8,675 bases of DNA from Tidjanibacter sp. (GCA_017379955.1 JAFNVE010000122.1:1-8675), one strand, 5' to 3'; counted from the stretch's first letter, positions 1-6,791 are shown. Made by a program: numbers and translations. The notes: generated from the letters alone by a model not told the origin.

Positions 1-117
1 ATACTCCCTATACTCCCTATACTCCCTATACTCCCTATACTCCCTATACTCCCTATACTCCCTATACTCCCTAAACTCCCTAAACTCCCTAATCTCCCTA
101 ATCTCCCTCATCTCCCT
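1..117. repeat. Tandem array of a 9-base unit, 13 copies
   Basis: The unit is ATACTCCCT. Eight identical copies fill 1-72, then AAACTCCCT twice (73-90), AATCTCCCT twice (91-108) and CATCTCCCT once (109-117). Copies are perfect on the left and drift step by step towards metG, so the array is probably expanding or being homogenised from the left; it may continue beyond the window edge. Bases 118-152 are a decayed C-rich tail containing TCCTATTACTCC (129-140), whose reverse complement occurs twice in the second array near 5330. All reading frames here give only short low-complexity peptides, so it is not read as coding. Confidence 0.95.
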
Positions 118-152
118 CCTTTCTCCTTTCCTATTACTCCCATCCTTCCCTA

Positions 153-185
153 AATCATTTTGAATTTTGAACTTTGCATTTTGAA
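153..185. repeat. AATCA followed by four tandem TTTTGAA heptads
   Basis: AATCA (153-157) is followed by TTTTGAA, TTTTGAA, CTTTGCA and TTTTGAA in exact 7-base steps (158-185). The 32 bases from 153 match 28 of 32 bases at 5451-5482 on the same strand, so the two blocks are related copies. The last heptad contains the TTTG that serves as the likely -33 box of the metG promoter. Confidence 0.85.
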
Positions 186-210
186 TTTCTATTATTTATA
201 GGTATCTTTG
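180..210 (+). promoter_or_regulatory. Bacteroides-type promoter for metG
   Basis: TTTG at 180-183 and TATCTTTG at 203-210 are separated by 19 bases. This fits the primary sigma factor consensus of Bacteroidota (-33 TTTG, -7 TAnnTTTG). Transcription would begin around 215-218, giving a leader of about 20 bases before the metG ATG. No clear Shine-Dalgarno is visible (bases just upstream read AAAAGCG), which is usual in this phylum. The -33 element lies inside a repeat heptad. Confidence 0.7.
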
Positions 211-236
211 TATGAATTATTTTTACTATAAAAGCG

Positions 237-2270
237 ATGAAAGATTATAAGAGATATTTGGTGACCTCGGCGCTCCCATACGCTAATGGTCCTGTACATA
301 TTGGTCACTTGGCGGGCGTATATGTTCCCTCCGATATTTATGTGCGTTATTTGCGTCTGCGTGGCAGAGATGTAATCTGGGTTTGTGGCTCGGACGAGCA
401 CGGTGTGCCCATCACCATCAAGGCGCGCAATGAGGGCGTAACCCCTCAGGATGTGGTAGATAAGTACAACGATATCATCAAGCGTTCTTTCGAGGGTCTT
501 GGTATCTCTTTCGATATCTACTCGCGCACCACTTCGCGTGAGCACTACCGCACAGCCTCCGAGTTCTTCCGCACACTCCACGACAAGGGTGTATTCTCCG
601 AGGCCGTATCGCAGCAGTACTACGACGAGGAGGCTCAGACCTTCCTTGCCGACCGCTACATCATGGGTACTTGCCCCCACTGCCAGAACGACCGTGCCTA
701 CGGCGACCAGTGCGAGAAGTGCGGCAGCACACTCAACCCCACCGACCTTGTAGAGCCTCGCAGTATGATTTCCGGCTCGAAGCCCGTGATGAAGGAGACC
801 AAACACTGGTACCTCCCTCTGGACAAGTATGAGCCCAAACTCCGCGAGTGGATTCTCGAAGAGCACAAGGAGTGGAAGCCCAATGTATATGGTCAGTGCA
901 AGAGTTGGCTCGACCTCGGTTTGCAGCCCCGTGCCGTAAGCCGCGACCTCAACTGGGGTATCCCTGTGCCCGTAGAGGGTGCTGAGGGTAAGGTGCTCTA
1001 CGTTTGGTTTGACGCACCTATCGGCTATATCTCGGCAACCAAGGAGCTCACCCCCGATTGGGAGAAGTATTGGAAGAGCGAAGATACCAAGATGGTACAC
1101 TTCATCGGCAAGGACAATATCGTATTCCACTGCATCGTATTCCCCACTATGCTGATGGCACACGGTGACTACATCCTGCCCGACAATGTACCTTCGAACG
1201 AGTTCCTCAACCTGGAGGGCGACAAGATTTCGACCTCGCGCAATTGGGCTGTATGGCTCAACGAGTACCTCGAGGAGATGCCCGGCAAGGAGGATGTTCT
1301 CCGCTATGTACTCTGCGCAAATGCTCCCGAGACCAAGGATAACGACTTTACCTGGAAGGACTACCAGGCTCGCAACAACAACGAACTTGTGGCAGTCCTC
1401 GGCAACTTCGTAAACCGCGCACTCGTACTCACCGGCAAATACTTTGAGGGTAAGGTGCCCGAGTGTGGCGAGTTGAACGACTACGACAAGGAGATTCTCG
1501 GTCAGTTGCCAGAGATTAAGGCCTCGCTTGAGCGTAACATCGAGAACTACCACTTCCGTGAGGCACTCAAAGATGCGATGAACATTGCCCGCTTGGGTAA
1601 CAAATATCTGGCAGACACTGAGCCTTGGAAACTTGCCAAGACCGATATGGAGAGGGTTAAGACCATCCTCAATGTCGCATTGCAGATTACTGCCAACCTC
1701 TCGATTGCTATCGAGCCATTTATGCCTTTCTCGGCAGCCAAGATTCTCAATATGCTTGGTTGCGAGAAGTTTGGCTGGGACGCTATCGGTAGCACCGACC
1801 TGCTCCCCGCAGGCCACACACTCGGCAAGGCAGAGCTTCTGTTCGAGAAGATTGAGGACTCGGTAATCGAGAAGCAGTTGCAGAAACTCGCTGACGCTAA
1901 GGCTGCTAACGCCGCTGCCGAGGTAAAGGCTGAGCCTCAGAAGGATGAGGTGTCGTTTGACGACTTCGGCAAGATGGATATCCGTGTTTCGACCATCCTT
2001 GCTGCCGAGAAGGTTGCCAAGACCAAGAAACTCCTGAAACTCACCGTCGATACCGGTATCGACAAGCGCGAGATTGTGTCGGGCATTGCCGAGCACTACT
2101 CGCCCGAGGAGTTGGTGGGTCGTCAGGTGTTGGTGCTTGTCAACCTCGCACCCCGTGAGTTGAAGGGTATTCTCTCGCGCGGTATGATTCTGATGGCTGC
2201 CGATGCAACAGGTAAGTTGGTGCTTCTCTCGCCTGAGATGGCCGTAAAGAGCGGCTCGGTGGTAGGTTAG
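237..2270 (+). CDS. metG: Methionine--tRNA ligase (MetRS)
   Basis: This cytoplasmic enzyme charges tRNA-Met (initiator and elongator) with methionine using ATP. The 677-residue protein has the class I signature HIGH at 21-24, a zinc knuckle with two CxxC pairs (C146/C149 and C159/C162), and a KMSKS-loop variant KISTS at 330-334. A helical anticodon-binding domain spans about 385-545, with LGNFVNRAL at 388-396. An Ala/Lys/Glu-rich linker (about 545-572) leads to a C-terminal OB-fold tRNA-binding domain of the Trbp111 type (about 573-677), which in relatives supports dimerisation and tRNA binding. Length matches full-length bacterial MetRS with this appendage. The ATG sits about 20 bases after the predicted start of transcription, and the N-terminus aligns with the family. 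ilvE follows 45 bases downstream without a convincing promoter, so co-transcription is possible. The gene uses no TTA, CTA or TCA codons. Confidence 0.98.
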   Translation: MKDYKRYLVTSALPYANGPVHIGHLAGVYVPSDIYVRYLRLRGRDVIWVCGSDEHGVPITIKARNEGVTPQDVVDKYNDIIKRSFEGLGISFDIYSRTTSREHYRTASEFFRTLHDKGVFSEAVSQQYYDEEAQTFLADRYIMGTCPHCQNDRAYGDQCEKCGSTLNPTDLVEPRSMISGSKPVMKETKHWYLPLDKYEPKLREWILEEHKEWKPNVYGQCKSWLDLGLQPRAVSRDLNWGIPVPVEGAEGKVLYVWFDAPIGYISATKELTPDWEKYWKSEDTKMVHFIGKDNIVFHCIVFPTMLMAHGDYILPDNVPSNEFLNLEGDKISTSRNWAVWLNEYLEEMPGKEDVLRYVLCANAPETKDNDFTWKDYQARNNNELVAVLGNFVNRALVLTGKYFEGKVPECGELNDYDKEILGQLPEIKASLERNIENYHFREALKDAMNIARLGNKYLADTEPWKLAKTDMERVKTILNVALQITANLSIAIEPFMPFSAAKILNMLGCEKFGWDAIGSTDLLPAGHTLGKAELLFEKIEDSVIEKQLQKLADAKAANAAAEVKAEPQKDEVSFDDFGKMDIRVSTILAAEKVAKTKKLLKLTVDTGIDKREIVSGIAEHYSPEELVGRQVLVLVNLAPRELKGILSRGMILMAADATGKLVLLSPEMAVKSGSVVG

Positions 2271-2315
2271 AGTTTGAGAATTAGAATACAAGAACCTTAA
2301 AATATACTTTCGAAA

Positions 2316-3338
2316 ATGAGCAAAGATTTAAATTGGGGCGAACTCGGATTTGGATACTACAAGACCAATCTCAATGTTCGCTGCGAGTACAAAGATGGCA
2401 AATGGGGCGAGATTACCACTACCGACAGTGAGTATATCCCTATGCACATGGCGGCTACCTGCCTCCACTATGGCCACGAGGTATTTGAGGGCTTGAAGGC
2501 CTTCCGTGGTATTGATGGCAAGGTGCGCCTCTTCCGTGCCGAAGAGAACGCTAAGCGTATGATTGACTCGGCAGACTACCTCTGCATGAAGGCTCCATCG
2601 GTGGAGTTGTTTGTTGATATGTGCGAAATGTGCGTTAAGGCCAATGCGGATTTTATCCCTCCCTACGGCACCGGCGCATCGCTCTACCTTCGTCCCCTGC
2701 TGATTGGCACAAGCGCCGAGGTGGGTGTTAAGGAGGCTAAGGAGTTCCTGATGATTGTCTTTGCAACCCCCGTTGGCCCCTACTTCAAAAATGGCTTCCG
2801 CCCCATCAGCACCTACTTGGAGCACGACCACGACCGTGCAGCACCCAAGGGTACAGGTCACGCTAAGGTGGGTGGTAACTACGCTGCAAGTATCATCTCG
2901 GGCACCAAGGCACACAACGAGGGCTATGCCGCTGTTTTGTACCTCGACCCCCGCGATGGCAAGTATATCGACGAGTTCAATGCTGCCAACTTTATGGCAA
3001 TCCGCGACGGTGCATACATCACACCCAAGTCGCCCTCGATTCTCCCCTCGATTACCAATCGTTCGTTGCGTCAGCTCGCTGAGGACCTCGGTCTGAGAGT
3101 GGAGGAGCGCAGAGTGGCTGTTGACGAGTTGCCTACCTTTGAGGAGGTGGGTGCTTGTGGTACTGCTGCCGTTATCTCGCCCGTTGGCTCGATTTACGAC
3201 CCCAAGGAGAACAAGACTATCGAGTACGGCTCGGAGGCTGGTCCCTGGTCGGTTAAGCTCTTCAATCTTTTGCAGGACATCCAGTATGGTCGCTGCGAGG
3301 ATGTACACGGCTGGAACCGCATCATTGACGTAGAGTAA
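2316..3338 (+). CDS. ilvE: Branched-chain-amino-acid aminotransferase
   Basis: A fold-type IV PLP enzyme that reversibly transfers the amino group between leucine, isoleucine or valine and 2-oxoglutarate: the last step of branched-chain synthesis and the first of breakdown. Its 340 residues suit the longer BCAT group rather than the roughly 309-residue E. coli IlvE. The PLP-binding lysine is K184 in GHAKVGGNYA; YIDEFNAANF (217-226) and the CGTAA loop with its following ISP (281-289) are conserved family motifs, as is GHEVFEGLKAF (53-63). The ATG begins MSKDLNW, typical of the family; no Shine-Dalgarno is obvious. It lies 45 bases after metG with no consensus promoter between (the best -7 candidate has a 28-base spacer and lies too near the ATG). 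No other ilv or leu genes are nearby. A hairpin follows 15 bases after the stop. Confidence 0.96.
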   Translation: MSKDLNWGELGFGYYKTNLNVRCEYKDGKWGEITTTDSEYIPMHMAATCLHYGHEVFEGLKAFRGIDGKVRLFRAEENAKRMIDSADYLCMKAPSVELFVDMCEMCVKANADFIPPYGTGASLYLRPLLIGTSAEVGVKEAKEFLMIVFATPVGPYFKNGFRPISTYLEHDHDRAAPKGTGHAKVGGNYAASIISGTKAHNEGYAAVLYLDPRDGKYIDEFNAANFMAIRDGAYITPKSPSILPSITNRSLRQLAEDLGLRVEERRVAVDELPTFEEVGACGTAAVISPVGSIYDPKENKTIEYGSEAGPWSVKLFNLLQDIQYGRCEDVHGWNRIIDVE

Positions 3339-3353
3339 ATATTTTCAGATAGT

Positions 3354-3389
3354 TATAGGGCTGCCCGACTTGTGTCGGTCGGCCCTATA
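3354..3389 (+). terminator. Hairpin between ilvE and the nuclease gene
   Basis: TATAGGGC (3354-3361) pairs with GCCCTATA (3382-3389), and CCGAC (3365-3369) with GTCGG (3374-3378) around a TTGT loop, leaving a 3-by-3 internal loop. The stem is GC-rich but the tail (TCGGTAATAATC) has no T-run, so it may be a leaky terminator, an mRNA-stabilising end for metG-ilvE, or a 5' UTR structure for the gene starting 20 bases later. Confidence 0.55.
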
Positions 3390-3409
3390 TCGGTAATAAT
3401 CAAAGTATT

Positions 3410-5206
3410 ATGAAAAAGATTGTTGGTTTTCTAGCAATTCTGCTTGGATTGGCTCTGGTGACCAATTGCACTAACGAGCCCGAGACCAAGAGAGCAGAAC
3501 TCACCGTCGCGCCTACCTCAGTCACCTACGACCCCAATGTGGCGGCAAGCAATATCGTTGCGGTGAACTGCAATACCGAGTGGACCGTATCGCCCAGCCA
3601 CGCAGACCTCAAATTGGACAAGACACGCGGCAACGGCAATGGTAGTATTGCTGTGCTCTCAATTCCTGCGGGTAAGAGTTACTCGTTTACCGTCAAGACC
3701 ATCACCAACGAGGTTTACACCAACGAGGTGAGTGTTACCGTCACAGTCAACCGCTCCTCAAACGGAGGCAATGCCGGAGGCGGCGAACAGGGCGGCGGTA
3801 ATGAACCCGGAAGCGGTAACGAGCCAAGCACCGACCCCAATATTGGCAAGTTGGTCTACAAGGAAACATTTGGCACTCAAACGATTAGCGGAACAACATA
3901 CGCAGACACATACACCAAGTGGAGCACCACAGGCTCGGGCGCATCGAGTGTAACCTACGAGAGCATTGGCGCTAAAGTGCGCAATGATGACTACGGCTCG
4001 AAGGGTAAAATCGGCACCTACGAAGGTGCTTCGGGTGGCGTATATGTTCGTCTGTACGAGGGCGAGTCGTTCACTGCCAAGAATATCACTCTGCCTGCGG
4101 GCTCGGTGAATTATTCGCTCACCGTAGGCGGTGGCCAACCCGCAAGCGATATGGATATCTATGTTGGCGATGGCGACAAGTGGGTGAGATTGACCTACAA
4201 CAACACCACTCCGTATAATACTTGGAAGCTGGGCAAGGCAACATTTACACTGAGCAAGTCGCGCGAGAAATTATCTATTCGCCTGATTGCCAACAAGTAT
4301 CAGCAACACGGCATCAACTTCGACGATATCTCGCTTACCGTTAGCAGCGAGGCAGGTCAGGTGGTTAACATCGAGGAGGGCTCTGGATCTGGTGGCGACA
4401 GTGAGTCGATTGATGTTACCAAGATGGGCTGGGCGGAACTTCCCAAGATGGACAATAGCAAGTTGCAGTATGTGGCACTCTTTGCGGCTGACGCTAAGGG
4501 CAAGAGTGTCCGCAACTACTCGATGGGCTTTGACAAGAGCAAGAAGGCAGCACTTTGGGTTGCCTACCCGATGCACACCTGCTACACAAGTGGAAATGCA
4601 GGTCGTACCGATGATTGGGTAGCCAATCCTCTTATCTCGATTGGCGATCAGGCAAATGTAAGTTACTCCTACAAGGAGGATAGTGGCTCGGCAGCAGACT
4701 ACAATCGTGGTCACCAGATTGCTTCGGCAGACCGTCAGGCAAGTGCGCAGATGAACGCACAGACCTTCTATTTCTCTAACTCTACCCCTCAGCAGAGTGC
4801 TTTCAATGGCGGTATTTGGGGTACATTGGAGAATGCTGTGCGCAACAAGCAGTGCTCCGACACACTCTATGTGGTGACCGGTGCACACTTCGCTTCGGGC
4901 GTGACAATGCCCAAGGCGTACGATAGCGATGACAAGGAGGTCGCCGTGCCTACCCATTATTATAAGGTGCTGCTTCGCACCAAGAAAGGCAATATCGGCA
5001 AGCCTATCAGCGACTGCTCAGCAAGCGAGTTGATAGCAATCGGCTTCTTGATGGAGCACCCCAAGAGCAACAAATCGCTTGATAAAACCTTCAAGGAGTA
5101 CGCAGTGAGCGTAGAGGAGATTGAGGAACTGACAGGCCACACCTTCTTCCCCACAGCACCTGCGGAGGTGAAGAGTTCGTTCAAACTCTCCGACTGGAAT
5201 TTCTAA
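3410..5206 (+). CDS. BACON-like lipoprotein with DNA/RNA non-specific endonuclease domain
   Basis: Predicted exported, metal-dependent nuclease of the NUC1/ENDO3 (Serratia nuclease) family. The N-terminus is a lipoprotein-like signal: MKK, a hydrophobic core, and a candidate lipid cysteine C20 in LVTNC (Asn just before Cys is not the usual small residue). Residues about 31-113 resemble a BACON all-beta domain (SVTYDP, NTEWTVSP, ending VTVTVNR). A Gly/Asn/Glu linker spans 116-142. Residues about 147-312 look like a jelly-roll domain (LVYKETFG start, INFDDISLTV end). A Gly/Ser linker (322-334) precedes the nuclease domain, about 335-598, with YNRGHQIASADR at 431-442: R433 and H435 match the DRGH motif, H435 being the general base. 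N466 and E474 in FNGGIWGTLE fit the metal-binding Asn and nearby Glu. Asn replaces the motif's usual Asp. Likely surface-anchored, with a nucleic acid scavenging or remodelling role. The first ATG gives a complete signal peptide. Confidence 0.87.
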   Translation: MKKIVGFLAILLGLALVTNCTNEPETKRAELTVAPTSVTYDPNVAASNIVAVNCNTEWTVSPSHADLKLDKTRGNGNGSIAVLSIPAGKSYSFTVKTITNEVYTNEVSVTVTVNRSSNGGNAGGGEQGGGNEPGSGNEPSTDPNIGKLVYKETFGTQTISGTTYADTYTKWSTTGSGASSVTYESIGAKVRNDDYGSKGKIGTYEGASGGVYVRLYEGESFTAKNITLPAGSVNYSLTVGGGQPASDMDIYVGDGDKWVRLTYNNTTPYNTWKLGKATFTLSKSREKLSIRLIANKYQQHGINFDDISLTVSSEAGQVVNIEEGSGSGGDSESIDVTKMGWAELPKMDNSKLQYVALFAADAKGKSVRNYSMGFDKSKKAALWVAYPMHTCYTSGNAGRTDDWVANPLISIGDQANVSYSYKEDSGSAADYNRGHQIASADRQASAQMNAQTFYFSNSTPQQSAFNGGIWGTLENAVRNKQCSDTLYVVTGAHFASGVTMPKAYDSDDKEVAVPTHYYKVLLRTKKGNIGKPISDCSASELIAIGFLMEHPKSNKSLDKTFKEYAVSVEEIEELTGHTFFPTAPAEVKSSFKLSDWNF

Positions 5207-5246
5207 GCACGGTGGGATACTGACTGCTGATAAAAAACAATCCTGT

Positions 5247-5291
5247 TAAACAAAGCACTCTGCAATTTGATATTGCAGAGTGCTTTGTTTA
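5247..5291 (+). terminator. Long perfect hairpin after the nuclease gene
   Basis: Two 19-base arms (5248-5266 and 5272-5290) are perfectly complementary around the loop TTGAT, with one further T-A pair outside. The 3' arm ends GCTTTGTTTA, giving a T-rich tail that is partly within the stem. Its position 40 bases after the nuclease stop fits an intrinsic terminator for the rightward genes. The apex, GCAATTTGATATTGC (5262-5276), recurs with one change in the hairpin at 5414-5450. Confidence 0.8.
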
Positions 5292-5295
5292 GTGT

Positions 5296-5384
5296 AGGGA
5301 ATGTAGGGCCAATAGGAATAATAGGAGTAATAGGAGTAATAGGAAATATGGGAATTTAGGGAATTTAGGGAGATTAGGGATAAT
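5296..5384. repeat. Second 9-base array, G-rich polarity, about 10 degenerate copies
   Basis: Units in register: AGGGAATGT, AGGGCCAAT, AGGAATAAT, AGGAGTAAT twice, AGGAAATAT, then GGGAATTT (one base short), AGGGAATTT, AGGGAGATT and AGGGATAAT. Read on the other strand these resemble the ATACTCCCT unit at the window start, with the same 9-base period. GGAGTAATAGGA occurs here at 5324-5335 and 5333-5344 and is the reverse complement of 129-140. The array lies between the two long hairpins. Confidence 0.85.
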
Positions 5385-5410
5385 CCTTAAACTCCTTAAA
5401 TTCACTAATC
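5361..5410. repeat. Polarity switch in the 9-base array (imperfect palindrome)
   Basis: After the last G-rich unit the array reverses: AAACTCCTT (5389-5397), AAATTCACT (5398-5406) and a partial AATC (5407-5410) are C-rich units in the polarity of the window-start array. Bases 5361-5384 match the reverse complement of 5380-5403 at 20 of 24 positions, so the switch forms an imperfect palindrome centred at about 5382. It could arise from inversion, replication-fork error or joining of two opposed arrays. Confidence 0.7.
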
Positions 5411-5450
5411 AAAAAGAGCTGACAGCAATTCGATATTGCTGTCAGCTCTT
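5411..5450 (-). terminator. Perfect hairpin terminator for the leftward operon
   Basis: Perfect 16-base arms (5414-5429 and 5435-5450) flank the loop TCGAT. Read leftward, the stem ends CAGCTCTT and runs into TTTTTGATTAG, a proper T-tract, so it best fits an intrinsic terminator for the minus-strand genes, whose last stop is 160 bases upstream. Read rightward, the tail is TTAATC with no T-run. The apex GCAATTCGATATTGC (5425-5439) nearly equals that of the hairpin at 5247-5291. Confidence 0.75.
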
Positions 5451-5483
5451 AATCATTTTGAATCTTGAATCTTGAATTTTGAC
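5451..5483. repeat. Second AATCA plus four-heptad block
   Basis: AATCA (5451-5455) is followed by TTTTGAA, TCTTGAA, TCTTGAA and TTTTGAC (5456-5483). It matches 153-184 at 28 of 32 positions in the same orientation, keeping four heptads. A TTTG lies at 5478-5481, but the best -7 candidate (TATTTTTA at 5507) has a 25-base spacer and lacks the final G, so no promoter is called. Confidence 0.8.
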
Positions 5484-5517
5484 CCAAAAAAGTCGTAGAA
5501 TTGTGATATTTTTAGGC

Positions 5518-5579
5518 GGAGGGATTTGGGGAGCCGCGAAGCATACTTCTCGTATGTGAGCGGTTACCCAAGTCCCTCC
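5518..5579. other. 62-base interrupted palindrome (structured element of unknown family)
   Basis: Three stacked stems: GGAGGGATTTGGG (5518-5530) with CCCAAGTCCCTCC (5567-5579), 13 pairs including one G-T; CCGC (5534-5537) with GCGG (5560-5563); CATAC (5542-5546) with GTATG (5552-5556), loop TTCTC. Internal loops are 3-by-3 and 4-by-3. GAAG (5538-5541) could pair instead with CTTC (5546-5549). It lies 30 bases beyond the DUF418 stop and would be in that operon's 3' UTR. It may be a REP-like repeat, a small RNA or a terminator-associated structure; I do not recognise it. Confidence 0.6.
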
Positions 5580-5586
5580 AACACCA

Positions 5587-5611
5587 AAATAGCCAATTAT
5601 ACGGCTTTTTT
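5587..5611. terminator. Weak bidirectional terminator candidate
   Basis: AAAATAGCC and GGCTTTTTT flank an 8-base loop (AATTATAC): a 4-base GC stem (5591-5594 with 5603-5606) with an A-run on one side and T6 (5606-5611) on the other. It overlaps the DUF418 stop codon. The stem is short, so this is tentative; the hairpin at 5411-5450 is the stronger leftward candidate. Confidence 0.3.
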
Positions 5612-6791
5612 ACAGCCAGGTAAGTTTGCGCCAGATAGACTCCAGCGGCCCGCGCTTGTGGTTACGGAACCAATAGTAGCTGAATACCATCTGGAGAATC
5701 AACATACCGATACCAATAAGTGCGCTGACGGTGTGACGGCAGGTGAGGTGGAGTGCCAAGCCCCAGCCGTAGAAGAGGAACGAACCGAGGATACCCGAAA
5801 GGATATAGTTCGAAAGGCTCATCTTGCCGAAGTACGAAATCTTCATCAGGTTCTTTCTTGCCTTCTCGCGGTTGTAGAAGAGGAGGACAACGCCTGCCAC
5901 AATCATCAACATCATAGCGAAGTTCTTCCACATATTGAGCATCACATTGAGCGAGTTAGCAATGGTACGGTTCTCTGCCAAGCCGGGGATGAACTCGTAT
6001 GCAGGCCAGAGCACTGCAAAGCCCACGGTAGCCCACAACAACACCTTCTTCCAGGTCTGGAGGTTGTTACCCTCGTTGTAGAGGAGGCGGGTGCGACCGA
6101 GGTAGATACCCACGATGAAGAGGTAGATAGTCTGAGTCAGACGACCGTTCTCGATAGCCCACAGGAAGTTACAGGGCAGACCCTTCGACACACTCACTTT
6201 GAGGCACTCGATGAAGGATTCGCCAGCCTGACCAGCCATCATACCACCGAAGTACTGACCCGAGCCGAGGTTCAGCGGTGTGAGCTCGGGATTGAAGAGG
6301 GATGCAATGATGTAGCCTACCTCAATAGGTTGGATAATCAGCAACGCGAAGATAAGACCCAGCACCTTGTTCGACGCACGAATCAGCGGAATAACGAAGA
6401 AGCCGCATACTGCATAAACGGTCAGGATATCACCATTGTAGAAGCAGAGGTCAAAGAGACCAAAGCAGAAGAGGAGCACCAATCGCCAAGCAAAGCGGAG
6501 GCGGAAATCCTTACCCTTCTGAGCCTGGTTGTCGTGCTGGATAAAGAAACTCAGACCAAACATCACGGCAAAGATGGCATACATCTTACCTGCGAGCAAG
6601 AAGAAAATAGTATCCCACACACCCTGGTCGAGTTTTGCCATAAACTCACTTGCGGGAGCGGGGAAGCTGTAAAAGTTAAAGTGCTCAATGCAGTGAATGA
6701 GCAAGATACCTGCCAGAGCAATACCTCGCAACACGTCGGCAACATCGATGCGGGTGTTGGGCAGGGTCGAAGGGGTGTAATTACACTTCAT
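5610..6791 (-). CDS. DUF418 (YeiB-type) integral membrane protein
   Basis: A 393-residue polytopic inner-membrane protein with perhaps nine to eleven hydrophobic segments. The N-terminal motif RIDVADVLRGIALAGILLIH (14-33) is the family hallmark. A second conserved stretch, DILTVYAVCGFFVIPL, follows at 121-136. The DUF418 domain fills about 230-390: segments at about 220-232, 248-265, 290-306, 327-345 and 353-374, and the signature ending GPLESIWRKLTW (381-392), which is near the natural C-terminus. Length is normal for the family. YeiB-like proteins have no firmly established biochemical role; a transport or acyl-group-related function is only suggested by distant similarity to acyltransferase-3-like membrane proteins. 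The gene starts 21 bases after the aminotransferase stop and is probably the last gene of that operon. The chosen ATG keeps a short hydrophilic N-terminus before the first motif. Confidence 0.9.
   Translation of the reverse strand: MKCNYTPSTLPNTRIDVADVLRGIALAGILLIHCIEHFNFYSFPAPASEFMAKLDQGVWDTIFFLLAGKMYAIFAVMFGLSFFIQHDNQAQKGKDFRLRFAWRLVLLFCFGLFDLCFYNGDILTVYAVCGFFVIPLIRASNKVLGLIFALLIIQPIEVGYIIASLFNPELTPLNLGSGQYFGGMMAGQAGESFIECLKVSVSKGLPCNFLWAIENGRLTQTIYLFIVGIYLGRTRLLYNEGNNLQTWKKVLLWATVGFAVLWPAYEFIPGLAENRTIANSLNVMLNMWKNFAMMLMIVAGVVLLFYNREKARKNLMKISYFGKMSLSNYILSGILGSFLFYGWGLALHLTCRHTVSALIGIGMLILQMVFSYYWFRNHKRGPLESIWRKLTWL

Noticed and set aside
1..126. CRISPR array or telomere-like repeat
   Set aside because: Units are contiguous 9-mers with no spacers and no cas genes. 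Resemblance to telomeric C-rich repeats is superficial, and it lies directly upstream of a housekeeping gene.
192..2291. A 699-codon minus-strand open frame covering metG, longer than metG itself
   Set aside because: It is in codon register with metG and its protein has no recognisable domain, while the plus strand encodes an unmistakable MetRS. It follows from absent TTA/CTA/TCA codons.
2273..2312. Separate promoter for ilvE in the metG-ilvE gap
   Set aside because: TTTG at 2273-2276 and TACTTTCG at 2305-2312 are 28 bases apart, the -7 box has a mismatch, and it would place the start of transcription at or after the ATG.
2328..3308. A 326-codon minus-strand frame opposite ilvE
   Set aside because: Same in-register antisense effect; the plus strand carries all BCAT motifs.
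5478..5514. Promoter driving the 62-base palindrome as a small RNA
   Set aside because: The TTTG is present but the best -7 match is TATTTTTA with a 25-base spacer, outside the usual spacing and lacking the final G.
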